This document shows positions 27,101-36,600 of a stretch of 64,000 nucleotides of DNA, one piece after another (the first letter of the stretch is position 1; every line of letters begins with the position of its first letter). Source of the DNA: Nematostella vectensis (lineage: Eukaryota; Cnidaria; Anthozoa; Actiniaria; Edwardsiidae); assembly GCF_932526225.1 (NCBI RefSeq), contig NC_064046.1:372001-436000 (forward strand), given 5' to 3'. Made by a program: the position numbers and the translations under genes. The notes under the pieces are model-generated. The model was given only the letters and a program-made list of their open reading frames with translations. It ran no database searches and had not been told where the DNA came from.

Positions 27101-30100
27101 GGTTTACTGGCCTACCTGAGATGCGACAGCACATGGTTTACTGGCCTCTGCACCATCCTCAAGTTGGTCATCCTCTTCTTCGTCTAGTGCCTCTTCAGAT
27201 GGTGGAGCGGCCATGATGGGAAAAACCACAGCAAGTGTGGGGACCAACAAGTTGTTCTTAATTAATGCCTTTTTGAGAGAAAATATTTGTTTGCATTTCA
27301 AAACATTATTAACATGTGGTTGAACTCTGCATTTTTCATACAAAGGTATTAATTTTTTTAAATTGGTGAATGACCCATTTCTTTCATTCCCTTGGAAGAC
27401 AGACATTTTTACAGCATCATGAAATGCAGATAAATATAATCAACACTATCTCTTTTTCACCCATTGAGTTGATCAGCTTGACTTCTAAGGATTCTAAGGA
27501 TAATCCCCACCAAATAAAAATATAAAATTCCTTTTGTAGTGTATTTTACCTTAGGCTTGATGCGTGCAAGCCAGCAAATAAAGTGGAGAGCTTTTATTCT
27601 AGTGTTATCACTGTATGTGTTATTCATTGCAAGCTGGAAATAAAACAAATAGTAATTAATCCCTCAATAACAACAACTGGCACATAAAAATAATTCTTTA
27701 TAGGGTGCAACATATTCCCTGCAAAACACCAGTTACAGGCAAAAACAAGCCCACTTTATTCAAAGGTCAAAATGATATCTTTGGGTTCTCTTGTAAGTTA
27801 GAGAGGATACAACCAGTGGAATAAGGTACCTTAAGAGAGAACTTTACCAGTAAAATAAGGTACCTTAAGAGAGAACTTGACCAGTGGAATAAGGTATCTT
27901 AAGAGAGAACTTGACCAGTGGAATAAGGTATCTTAAGAGAGAACTTGACCAGTGCAATAAGGTACCTTAAGAGAGAACTTTACCAGTGAAATAAGGTACC
28001 TTAAGAGAGAACTTGACCAGTGAAATAAGGTACCTTAAGAGAGAACTTTACCAGTGAAATAAGGTACCTTAAGAGAGAACTTTACCAGTGAAATAAGGTA
28101 CCTTAAGAGAGAACTTGACCAGTTCAATAAGGTACCTTAAGAGAGAACTTTACCAGTGGAATAAGGTATCTTAAGAGAGAACTTGACCAGTGGAATAAGG
28201 TACCTTAAGAGAGAACTTGACCAGTTCAATAAGGTACCTTAAGAGAGAACTTGACCAGTGGAATAAGGTACCTTAAGAGAGAACTTGACCAGTGGAATAA
28301 GGTACCTTAAGAGAGAACTTTACCAGTGAAATAAGGTACCTTAAGAGAGAACTTGACCAGTGAAATAAGGTACCTTAAGAGAGAACTTGACCAGTGGAAT
28401 AAGTTACCTTAAGAGAGAACTTTACCAGTGAAATAAGGTACCTTAAGAGAGAACTTGACCAGTGGAATAAGGTACCTTAAGAGAGAACTTGACCAGTGGA
28501 ATAAGGTACCTTAAGAGAGAACTTGACCAGTGGAATAAGGTATCTTAAGAGAGAACTTTACCAGTGGAATAAGGTATCTTAAGAGAGAACTTGACCAGTG
28601 GAATAAGGTACCTTAAGAGAGAACTTGACCAGTGGAATAAGGTACCTCAAGAGAGAACTTGACCAGTGGAATAAGGTACCTTAAGAGAGAACTTGACCAG
28701 TGGAATGAGGTACCTTAAGAGAGAACTTGACCAGTGGAATAAGGTACCTTAAGAGAGAACTTGACCAGTGGAATAAGGTACCTTAAGAGAGAACTTGACC
28801 AGTGGAATAAGGTACCTTAAGAGAGAACTTGACCAGTGGAATAAGGTACCTTAAGAGAGAACTTGACCAGTGGAATAAGGTATCTTAAGAGAGAACTCCA
28901 CCAGTGGAATAAGGTACCTCAAGAGAGAACTTGACCAGTGGAATAAGGTATCTTAAGAGAGAACTTGACCAGTGGAATAAGGTACCTTAAGAGAGAACTC
29001 CACCAGTGGAATAAGGTACCTTAAGAGAGAACTTGACCAGTGGAATAAGGTATCTTAAGAGAGAACTTGACCAGTGAAATAAGGTACCTTAAGAGAGAAC
29101 TCCACCAGTGGAATAAGGTACCTTAAGAGATAACTTGACCAGTGGAATAAGGTACCTTAAGAGATAACTTGACCAGTGGAATAAGGTACCTTAAGAGAGA
29201 ACTCCACCAGTGGAATAAGGTACCTTAAGAGAGAACTTGACCAGTGGAATAAGGTACCTTAAGAGAGAACTTGACCAGTGAAATAAGGTATCTTAAGAGA
29301 GAACTTGACCAGTGGAATAAGGTACCTTAAGAGAGAACTTGACCAGTGGAATAAGGTACCTTAAGAGAGAACTCCACCAGTGGAATAAGGTACCTTAAGA
29401 GAGAACTTGACCAGTGGAATAAGGTACCTTAAGAGATAACTTGACCAGTGCAATAAGGTACCTTAAGAGAGAACTCCACCAGTGGAATAAGGTGTGGAGT
29501 GACTATGCTGACTTCAGACTCTATCAGTTCATCAAATATTTCCATTGCTTCACAGGCCCTGTCCTGCAAGAAACATTCAAAAATAACCCTATCAGTAATA
29601 TTCAACCAACCCCCCCAAATACATTTGCAATATACATATCCAACGCTTAGCCTACAATAAAGAAATACATTTGAATGACTTTGCCTATATGGGAAAGGTG
29701 TACAGTAGTTCTTTATCATCTTTATCTACAACCTCCCATCAAAAGTAATTTGAACACTCAGCCCTCCCTCCCTTTGGTCTCTAGAAAGAGACTTTTAACA
29801 ACTTTACACCCCATCCCTCCCTCTTACTCTCCCTTTCGCCACTCTCTCTCCCTAACAACCACTCTCCCTACCTCCCTTCCACTCTTTTTCCCTCCCACTC
29901 TCCCGCCCTCCCTTCAACTCTTGTTCCCTCCCTCCCTCCCAATCTTGCCCCTCCGTCCCTCCCTCCGTCCCTCCCTCACTTCCACTCTTGCCCCTCCCTC
30001 CCTTCCACTCTTGCCCCTACCTCCCTCCCACTCTTGTTCTCTCCCTCCTACTCTTGCCTTTCCCTCCCACTCCAACTCCCTCCCTTCAACTCTCACTTCC

Positions 30101-32434
30101 CCCCTCCCACTCTTGTTCCCTCTCACCCCAAGTCCCCCCCTCCCACTCTCCCTCTCTCCCCTCTCACTCTTCCTCCCTCACTTACCTCGTCTGTAAATAA
30201 AAGTGCATTGATCACATTAACCACTTTAGGAATAAGAGGTCTTGTCAGAGCAATCTCATCAGTCCCCACATACTCAATCAGATTCATCAAAGCTCTAACA
30301 GAAAAGGTCAAACAAAATACTCAAGGCTTTAATAAAAAAAACAATCACTAATTTAAAAATAATATTTCTGAAAAATTATGAAAAGCATCTGAGTTTTTAT
30401 ATGTATTTTATATGTATTATACACTGCTCATTTTGACCAGAAAGTATTAGGAACAATATTATCTACCTAGAAGAAATATTATCAGTAACATTTGAATTGG
30501 AAACAGCCTTGGAAATAGCCTTAATCTTGTATTTTAAGGTTATACTTGGTCTCCAGAAAATTAAATGTAATGCACAAATAAGTTATATGGTACTGTGTAT
30601 GGTGTAGAAGGAATAATCAGTTGTTTACATACTTTATGGTATAGAATGGGACGACCTGACTGCCTTGATCTTCGAGTGTGGTAGAGAAAAGTGAGAGTAG
30701 TGATGGGAAGTGCGGACGAAGCTGTAAAAGAAAGATGTGTGCCATCACTCTCAGGCTGACACATGTTTGTGTCTCTGTGAGCAAACATTGAAGTTCCATA
30801 TTTTTAAATTATAAATGTACAATTGAAGTACAAAGAAATTCTGGGAAGATATCTCTGAAAGACCATGCTTCGCGATCCGATGATATTGTGAGGGCATCTC
30901 CAACACAAAAATAAAACTCATGGGTGCTTCACATTTTACCAAGTTAACAAAACGAAATGGAACAAGAGCCAACAACTTTGTAAGAAATTTCAACAAAAAC
31001 TTTGAATTGCCTTTCAACTTTAATCATTTCTTGTCCAGCAGAGAAGTACGATGGGTACCGGTAACAATACAGCAATGATCTGGCTTTGACGGCTACAATA
31101 CTACATACTTGTTCTCCAACAGATTCTGTCACTGAGCTGAGCACAAACATCCCCATCTGAAATAGGACATAAAGTGATGACGTTTAAACTAGAGAGGTAC
31201 ATAGTAGGTAGGCGGATAGGCAGGTACGTGACCAAGTAGGCATATTTTATGAATTCTATACAAATTAACATGGACATTTACTCTCTATAATGATAAAGTT
31301 CTATAATAATGTATTTCCTGAAAGGAAAATGGTTGACCACGCTTGACTACAACATACAACATATGTTTTGGAAAAAAAAAACTCAAATTGTTTTTACAGG
31401 TGTTCTCTAATTATTGTATGACATCTATCCACATGACTAGTGACTAACCATATATGACCCTCCTTTCCTCTTCTTACCTCCCTGTTAGCAGCCTCCTGGC
31501 TACGTACGTACTCCTGCAAGAAGAGCAGTAACTCTGGCCATTGGCCGGCAGGGAGTTCGTGTTTTGCAATCATGCTGACAACCTGTCCAACTGAGTGCCG
31601 GACCAAGGGGACAGATTCTTGGGTCAGCACTTGTAACAGGCCCTGCTTGAGCATCTGGTGGTTTTCTGGAGGAAGCTTTGTCCATTGCTTTGTTACTCTT
31701 CTTCTGAGAAGGACAGCCGCATATTGGCGCACCTGAAGTGACAACGGCAGGCAAGGTCAAGAAAATTATTACAGTATGCTGTAATACTTGTTGATATTTA
31801 CAAAGGAAGCTGAGTTAAAAGCTATTGAGCAACTATCTAAATGAAAGAAAAGTCTCTTTATTCTTGCATTCTGTAAACTGTATAATAGGTATCAGAAGTT
31901 ATGCAAACTGTTTCAAATAACTATTCGCTTTTTTTTTAAATCTGCTTGGCTTTTTCCTGCTGTTTGCAGTGGCTGGTAGATTGTCCACTAACAAGCTGGT
32001 AATGTAGTGTATAACACCCCCCCCCCCCCCCCCACTCCCCTCCGTCACGATATTCAAATAACCTTCTCCCCAGGGAAATTCATTTCCACTTTGGCTCACA
32101 CTACCTGAGGGTTTTGTGATGTACTCAATATGCTCATCAAAGATGGTATCACGGCCGGGTGTTTGAATGCTTCTTTGAGCTCCACCGTAGCCTGGAAAAG
32201 CACACATAAAAAATAATAATAAGCTAAATGGTAAATCAATAAGTCGTCGCCTTGTTGAGGGAGATGGAAGTGACATCTAAACCAATGTTTTCTTCACAAA
32301 GGCGAGAACATTTGTGCCCGTGCGTGAGTTCCTTTGAGGGTTTTATAAAAGAGCTTGGATGTCCATAATACCTGTTGGATGACGGTGTTGTCAGGGACCA
32401 GAAGTTTTAGCAGGATTGACTCAAGCTCCGCCAT
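6190..32434 (-). CDS. IPO4: Importin-4 (importin-beta family nuclear import receptor)
   Basis: Minus-strand gene of 33 coding exons: 32372-32434, 32105-32191, 31478-31732, 31109-31156, 30633-30721, 30186-30294, 29462-29563, 27550-27633, 27116-27268, 18185-18238, 16916-17025, 16533-16567, 16213-16286, 15926-16064, 15231-15298, 14954-14999, 14750-14808, 14571-14628, 14019-14098, 13679-13722, 13438-13549, 13222-13322, 11837-11914, 11626-11683, 11274-11379, 10634-10824, 9821-9997, 9605-9658, 9304-9458, 8482-8617, 8133-8237, 7422-7491, 6190-6317. All phases join; the product is 1075 aa, about the length of vertebrate importin-4. Recognition features are VRQYAAVLLRRR (51-62) in the Ran-binding N-terminal domain, an acidic loop near 303-319, a nine-Asp run at 646-654, GYSVEN...EKEDTC, and DDQQAEFDAML near 815-825. 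It is a HEAT-repeat receptor that carries cargo such as histones and ribosomal proteins into the nucleus and releases it on RanGTP. The exon 22 donor is GTTTGT, an atypical 5' splice site. Many exons are followed by tandem copies of their own 3' ends. Confidence 0.93.
6298..6442 (-). repeat. Tandem duplication over the 3' splice site of importin-4 exon 33
   Basis: Two copies with a 95-bp period begin at 6298 and 6393 with AACCAGTCCC. Each includes the acceptor context (minus strand TGTGCTTTTAG, then AGGTCC) and the first exon codons. The real exon starts at 6317; the copy's would-be start is 6412. A more diverged third fragment at about 7250-7287 repeats the distal part (GTTAAAGTCGGAA and AGATATTGT phrases). 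Confidence 0.75.
7567..8145 (-). repeat. 35-bp minisatellite seeded at the 5' splice site of importin-4 exon 31
   Basis: About 16 copies of a 35-bp unit fill nearly all of intron 31 (7492-8132). On the minus strand each unit contains CACAG then GTAACCCATGACA, the same junction as the end of exon 31 (CACAG) and its donor. Exon-proximal units vary in length and sequence; units in the middle and distal parts are near-identical. Confidence 0.85.
9037..9118. repeat. Inverted repeat (fold-back element) in importin-4 intron 29
   Basis: The left arm, from TTAGAGATCATGTGAC to GGTTGGCAAA (9037-9066), pairs imperfectly with the right arm, from TTTGCCATCC to GTGATCTCTTA (about 9087-9117). A related partial copy occurs at about 8700-8750 (TTGCGCTAGAAATCACGTG) with TTTGCCATCC at 8931. 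This suggests a small fold-back transposon family. Confidence 0.5.
9574..9631 (-). repeat. Dimeric 29-bp duplication over the exon 28 donor of importin-4
   Basis: Two copies lie head to tail: 9603-9631 contains the real exon end and donor, 9574-9602 the intronic copy. The shared 20 bases differ at one position. The intronic copy reads ATCTCTGAG then GTGTTG on the minus strand, so a second potential donor lies exactly 29 bp downstream of the real one (ATCTCAGAG, GTAATG). Confidence 0.8.
11971..12012. repeat. Perfect 15-bp inverted repeat in intron 22 of importin-4
   Basis: TTTAAACCAGTTAAA (11971-11985) pairs perfectly with TTTAACTGGTTTAAA (11998-12012). A further ACTGGTTAAC lies near 12060. 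It is probably the trace of a small inverted-repeat transposon. The rest of this 1.3-kb intron is AT-rich and shows no gene. Confidence 0.6.
12901..12945. repeat. Perfect 14-bp inverted repeat in intron 22 of importin-4
   Basis: AAACCTTTGAATTT (12901-12914) and AAATTCAAAGGTTT (12932-12945) form a hairpin with a 17-base loop. No other feature explains it. Confidence 0.55.
13231..13256 (-). repeat. Coding GAT microsatellite in importin-4 exon 22
   Basis: A TCA/ATC trinucleotide run on the plus strand reads as consecutive Asp codons on the minus strand and encodes most of the nine-Asp acidic loop at residues 646-654. Because it is trinucleotide, length changes keep the frame. Confidence 0.8.
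15085..15285 (-). repeat. Three tandem copies spanning the exon 15 donor of importin-4
   Basis: A unit of about 75-80 bp includes the 3' half of exon 15 (GGATAAACTCATGAGTG), the donor and the start of the intron (AAGAAATTATAGCTTACTA). The junctions read CACAA/GTAAGTC (real), CACAA/GTAGGTT and CACAT/GTATGAT on the minus strand. Divergence rises with distance from the exon. Confidence 0.8.
15507..15688. mobile_element. 182-bp MITE with TTA target duplication (PIF/Harbinger-like)
   Basis: The ends are AGGTTGGTTCTCACT on the left and, read inversely, AGGTTGGTTTTCACT on the right. TTA flanks both sides (15504-15506 and 15689-15691). The inside contains ACAAGCGCAA-type phrases arranged palindromically. 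A second copy occurs at 63542-63709. Three-base TTA/TAA target duplications are typical of PIF/Harbinger elements. It lies in intron 14 of importin-4. Confidence 0.7.
15711..15953 (-). repeat. Three tandem ~80-bp copies spanning the exon 14 donor of importin-4
   Basis: Copies lie at about 15711-15790, 15791-15870 and 15871-15953; the last contains the real end of exon 14. Each has, on the minus strand, an ACTT(G/T)AAAACCTTCTG-like exon segment, an AACCTNG junction and a GAGAAACCC-like intron segment. The duplicates have lost clean GT donors at the junction and look old. Confidence 0.75.
16715..16800 (-). mobile_element. 3' end of a non-LTR retrotransposon
   Basis: Read on the minus strand this has a CTGTAATTCAGCC phrase, a GTGTAATAAACC phrase, and ends in ATTGATTGATTG. 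The last is the short tandem tail typical of 3' termini of several LINE clades in marine animals. Only the terminal piece is present. Confidence 0.5.
16872..16933 (-). repeat. Dimeric 31-bp duplication over the exon 11 donor of importin-4
   Basis: 16903-16933 contains the real exon 11 end (minus strand CTAAGAAACAG, then GTAGATGG). 16872-16902 is a head-to-tail copy differing at two positions. In the copy the donor dinucleotide is GA (AACAGGAAGATGG), so it cannot act as a standard 5' splice site. Confidence 0.85.
17065..18225 (-). repeat. 40-bp minisatellite seeded at the exon 10 donor of importin-4
   Basis: About 29 copies fill intron 10 (16- to 40-bp variants included). On the minus strand each unit holds ACTTATTCACCCCTTG, identical to the last 16 bases of exon 10, followed by GTGAGTCACACC, a near-consensus donor. 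The exon-proximal unit is the real junction at 18184/18185. Some units have a variant reading TCTTACGGGA or AACAAGG on the plus strand. Confidence 0.9.
18361..26555 (-). repeat. 8.2-kb, 25-bp minisatellite in importin-4 intron 9
   Basis: There are about 320-330 copies of a 25-bp unit with plus-strand core GACATACAACATGTA and variable linkers (CGCCCTAGCT, GGCCCTCGCT, CCCTCTAGTT). A subset reads CCTACCTGACATGCAAC, which on the minus strand ends in GTCAG/GTAGG like the exon 9 donor. Higher-order duplication is visible: 24061-24246 recurs at 24361-24546, and about 430 bp from 23401 recurs from 25701. Short open frames inside are periodic artefacts. Confidence 0.95.
26556..27155 (-). repeat. 34-bp minisatellite seeded at the exon 9 donor of importin-4
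   Basis: About 17 copies. On the minus strand the unit is CCAGTAAACCATGTGC, then a GTYGCATCTCAG phrase, then GTAGG. This equals the last 30 bases of exon 9 plus its donor; the real junction is at 27115/27116. At 26550-26620, shorter intermediate units combine the ATACAAC core of the 25-bp array with the TTTACTGGCC of this one, linking the two arrays. Confidence 0.92.
27813..29491 (-). repeat. 34-bp minisatellite seeded at the exon 7 donor of importin-4
   Basis: About 49 copies including the real exon end (29462-29491). On the minus strand each unit has CTTATTCCACTGGT, a variable middle, TTCTCTCTTAAG and GTAC. The exon version has GGTGGAGTTC in the middle. That variant recurs only in units near the exon (from about 28895 upward), while distal units read GGTCAAGTTC or GGTAAAGTTC. 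Confidence 0.95.
29755..30185 (-). repeat. Homopurine/homopyrimidine tract beginning at the exon 6 donor of importin-4
   Basis: About 430 bp of CCCTCCCTCC-type sequence on the plus strand, which is GGGAGGG on the transcribed-sense minus strand. It starts directly at the donor (GAG/GTAAGTGAGGGAGG). It is rich in G-triplets and could form G-quadruplex or H-DNA structures. Long open frames here are low-complexity shadows. Confidence 0.8.
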
Positions 32435-32741
32435 TTTTTGTCCGAACTCGTGTTACCAGGTTTCCTCGGCCTTTTTACTCCACGTGGGTTTGATTCTGTT
32501 ATATGGGTACCCTGTGGTGTTATAGGATCAAGAGAATTCACAAGAAAAAAGGGGGAGGGGGTAGCTTAGATACCATGTGCAAATAGTTATACGATTTGAT
32601 GAAAAAAAATCTCGCTTTTTCCCAGTGGAGAGGGATATCCCCGTAAACACCTGTTACCTGATTTTCGTTTGTTTCCCTTTTCTAAACGCCATATTGAAAA
32701 TTACCCGGAAGGCCAGGGGGACGACTCTGGGTTATCTATCA
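32435..32741 (-). promoter_or_regulatory. Importin-4 side of the divergent promoter
   Basis: The start codon lies in AAAATGGCGGAG, a YY1-type context. Further upstream are CGCCATATTG at 32687-32696 (YY1-like) and ACCCGGAAGG at 32703-32712 (ETS-like). No TATA box is obvious. This layout is common for housekeeping promoters; the assignment is inferred. Confidence 0.45.
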
Positions 32742-33484
32742 GGGGCCGGTTCCTGAAAAGCCGATTAACTTAACCCTCGATCAGCGCCTAATCCCGGGTT
32801 AAGATTCGCTAATCGTAGGTCAGCTAACCGACGGATAACTCACCGTTCCCGAAAGCCAAGTAATCCCCCGAATTACTAACCATGGATTAAACGAGTGAAA
32901 AACTGGTTTGAGAAGTAAAATTCACACAGGGTACCCAGTATATCAAAAGAAAGCAACTTAAATTTACCTTTGGTGGTTTTATATTCGCAGAGAAGCCCCA
33001 AAACACCTCTACATTACCTGTAATTACCTCCATTTCATTGCCAAAAATGTCATTTGCAGGATTCGAGTTGGTGCGTGACACTAGCGAGACAGATTCATTT
33101 CGAGTATAAATCTCATGTAACTTTCTGTCTGTCCCAGCACAATTTTCGAGTCAGCATCAAAACGAAGGTCACATAATAAAGCGAAATGTTAGGATATTTG
33201 ATCCCTACATTGTTTTGTGTAACGTCTTTTTTGTCGACAACTTTATTTTATGAAGCTTTAGTTCTACTACAAAGTTTGGGAGGCCTGTGTTACGCCAACT
33301 AAACAGTGGGTTAGCGAGTTAACCCACCTCGCGAGCAGGGTTAGATTGTACCTCCAAACTGACCCAGGGTTAGCGCTAACCAGCGTTTCGGGAACGGAAC
33401 TAATCTGGGGGTAAAAATTTAATCGTGGGTTAGGGTTAATTTAACCCTGGGTTAGCGCAAATCGGCTTTTAAGGAACCGGCCCC
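32742..33484. mobile_element. 743-bp terminal-inverted-repeat element in the divergent promoter
   Basis: The left end is GGGGCCGGTTCCTGAAAAGC; the right end, read inversely, is GGGGCCGGTTCCTTAAAAGC. The inverted repeat extends to CGATT, 24 of 25 matches. Inside are further inverted phrases of the TTAACCC/GGGTTAGCG type and no transposase. No clear target duplication is seen. It separates the importin-4 and EEPD1-like starts. Confidence 0.8.
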
Positions 33485-33508
33485 AGGTTACCTCCTCCTC
33501 CCTCCCCC

Positions 33509-33539
<31 letters not shown>

Positions 33540-33607
33540 GTGAATAAATCAAACCGCTGACACGGCTCAGAAAGTATTTTCACCTACTTTTTGGCACTTT
33601 ACTAGCG
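33485..33607 (+). promoter_or_regulatory. Probable proximal promoter/5' UTR of the EEPD1-like gene
   Basis: A C-rich run (about 33485-33532) and an A-run precede roughly 70 bp before the ATG at 33608. No specific motif is convincing. The C-run may be imprecise in length. Confidence 0.3.
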
Positions 33608-36600
33608 ATGGGTAACAAGTCGAGTTCAAAATCAAAGTCAATAACAACAGCCCCAGAAGAAAACGAAGGTGCAAATCGACATGAGGAGGACGAGAAACGA
33701 GAGAAGATCCAAAAGCACACCACCAATTCCGTGGATCTGATGACAGCTTCTATTGCAGAGCTGGTGTCAATTGGTGTAACGGAAGAATTGGCGTCGCGTT
33801 TAACCCAAGTTCGTGGTAAACTTAACACTGTCAGCGAAGTGGTTAGTGTACTTGAAAGTAGCGAGTGTCTTTTAAAAGTAGAGTGTCTGAATGCTTTTGT
33901 TGTACGTAAAGTCGATAACAGTGTTGTCATCGAGCGAATAGTTGCACAAGCGAAGACTAAACGCAGTTTCAGTTTTGGACGGATAAAGCCAAAGGAACAA
34001 GAAGATCCTGAATCTGGTCTTGAACCAAGCAAGAAGCGAAGACCACTCAAAGACAGTTCACCTGACAAGGGCAGCAAGAGTGATCCGTCGTTCGAACTGG
34101 AGGACAGTGCACAACAAAGTCCAGTGTGTTTGGTCAACGTTAATACTGCCACAGAGGAGGAGCTGGAAAGGATCAAGGGGTTTGGTCCCGCAGTGTCCAA
34201 GAACATAGTTAAACATCGTGAAGAGCATGGTCCATTTGGCAATGTGGAAGAACTAATTGTCATAAGGGGAGTTAGCCAGAAGCTTTTGTGTAAACTTGAA
34301 GGGCAATTGACAGTGGGCGATGATGAAAACAAACAAACAACCTTTCAAGCAAGCAGATTCAAGCTCGATGCTATAGGACCAGGAGGAACACTAAAGTACA
34401 AGGGTCGGGATGTGGTGCGTTTGATGTCCTGGAATCTCCAATGCTTTAATAGTGACAAGGCATCCAATGAGGGCGTCTGTGAAGTCATATGCAAGACTAT
34501 CTTAGAAAATGGGTATGTGAGGGGTGGTGGTGAACGTGGTGACTTGAGGGTGTTCTGCGGAATCTTCGGATGTAAGGATTAAGGTTGAAAACTCAATATT
34601 TCAGGTCTTAAACTTATCATATTTTCTAGTTGTAAACATGCCAAACAACTCAAACAGACATGTCACACACAATGCTGTACATGATGCCACATGTAATCTT
34701 GTGGATGATGTACTGATGATGTATTGATTGTCATTCAAACAGGGTAAACATTGTTGTAATCCAAGAGATAGGTGATGAAGATGCACTCACCAAGGTACAG
34801 TGTGTACTGTGATGGTACCTTTGACCGACGGTAAATGGTATGCAGGACTCAGTGTTTTTAAAAATAGTGCAACATAATTGGGGATGGAGGGTAGGGTGAT
34901 GGAGGGAACAGTGATGGAGGGTATTGTGATGGAGGGTGTAGTGATGGAGGGTGTGGTGATGGATGGTGCGGTGATGGAGGGTACAGTGATGGAAGGTAGG
35001 GTGATGGAGGGTAGAGTGATGGAGGGTGTGGTGATGAAGGGTGTGGTAATGGAGAGTACAGTGATGGAGGGTGTGGTGATGGAGGGTACAGTGATGGAGA
35101 GTAGGGTGATGGAGGGTACAGTGATGGAGGGTACGATGATGGAGGGTACGGTGATGGAGGGAACAGTGATGGAGGGTGTAGTGATGGAGGGTGGGGTGAT
35201 GGAGGGTACGGTGATGGAGGGTGTAGTGATGGAGGGTAGGGTAATGGAAGGTATGGTGATGGAGGGTACGGTGGAGGGTGGGGTGATGGAGGGTACGGTG
35301 ATGGAGGGTGTAGTGATGGAGGGTGTAGTGATGGAGGGTGTAGTGATGGAGGGTAGGGTAATGGAAGGTATGGTGATGGAGGGTACGGTGATGGAGGGTA
35401 TGGTGATGGAGGGTACAGTGATGGAAGGTATGGTGATGAGGAGTTACTTATTTGCAACTAAGCTCTTCCTCTTATAAAGAGAACTGATTTACTTCTCAGC
35501 ACTTATTTTAGTCAAGTATTTTGTTTATGGAAGCAATTAGCAACTTCTTATTGCATGCACTGTACTTGATATGGTACTTGATCTCTTAAACGTGGAAATA
35601 ATAAACCGCTACAAGTACTACATCAAGTTGGATTGAATTTATTACATTTTTATGGAAGAATACTAGCATTAGGTAACAACTCCATATGTTTTGTCTATAA
35701 ACTGTCAATGAGTTGGTTAAAATTACTCATTGACAGAGCTTGGGCTACCTGTGATATTACTTGTAGTTTTGAGTTTATTTTCTTGGTGATCATGGTATTA
35801 TACAGTGTTGGGACTTCAATTAATCATCCCTTGGTTGCAGGGACATTTAATCACTTAATTCCCCTAGTTCTACTCTATAACTTATAATAATCTATATAAG
35901 TTTTATCCCTGTTTGTGACCAATATTGAAGAAATTATAATCTTTAGATTAAAGATGAACTGAATCATCAGACACTTAAAGGTGCGGGAAATGGCCACCAA
36001 GGACAGTGGGAGTGTCAGATATCAGATGTGGCTGGGGCTATGTACAGGGTGAGTATAACATAAACAGTTAGCTACTACTTACATTCAAACTCAACACGGC
36101 AAACTCTACCAGCTGACAAAATTCTCCCAGTTTTTTTTCTTCACTGAACATATGTTTTATTGGTAGAATATAGAGATTACTCCATGGATAACCATGCTTA
36201 TCTGTGTTGTGATGATGAATGTTAAGTCAAGTGAATAGAACGGTTTCTTGTTAGATGCTAACCATACTTACCTATGTTGTTATAATGCATGTTAAGTCCA
36301 GAGAATACAATGGTTTCTCGTCAGATGATAACCATGCTTACCTATGTTGTTATAATGCATGTTCAGTCCAGAGAGTACAATGGTTTCTTGTGGGATGCTA
36401 GCCATGCTTATCTATGTTGTTATAATGCATGTTCAGTCCAGAGAGTACAATGGTTTCTTGTGGGATGCTAGCCATGCTTATCTATGTTGTCATCATGCAT
36501 GTTCAGTCCAGAGAGTACAATGGTTTCTTGTGGGATGCTAGCCATGCTTATCTATGTTGTTATAATGCATGTTCAGTCCAGAGAGTACAATGGTTTCTTG

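Noticed and set aside
29675-30351. 173-codon Pro/Ser/Leu-rich plus-strand frame
   Set aside because: It is a homopyrimidine tract that overlaps importin-4 exon 6 on the other strand; low complexity only.
33511-33532. Long C-run as a special element (also 32014, 43951, 45585)
   Set aside because: Simple homopolymers near transposon ends; lengths may be imprecise in the assembly and nothing else marks a function.
34878-35477. 199-codon open frames on both strands
   Set aside because: They are produced by a 15-bp repeat whose period is divisible by three, inside an intron; there is no domain and no splice support.
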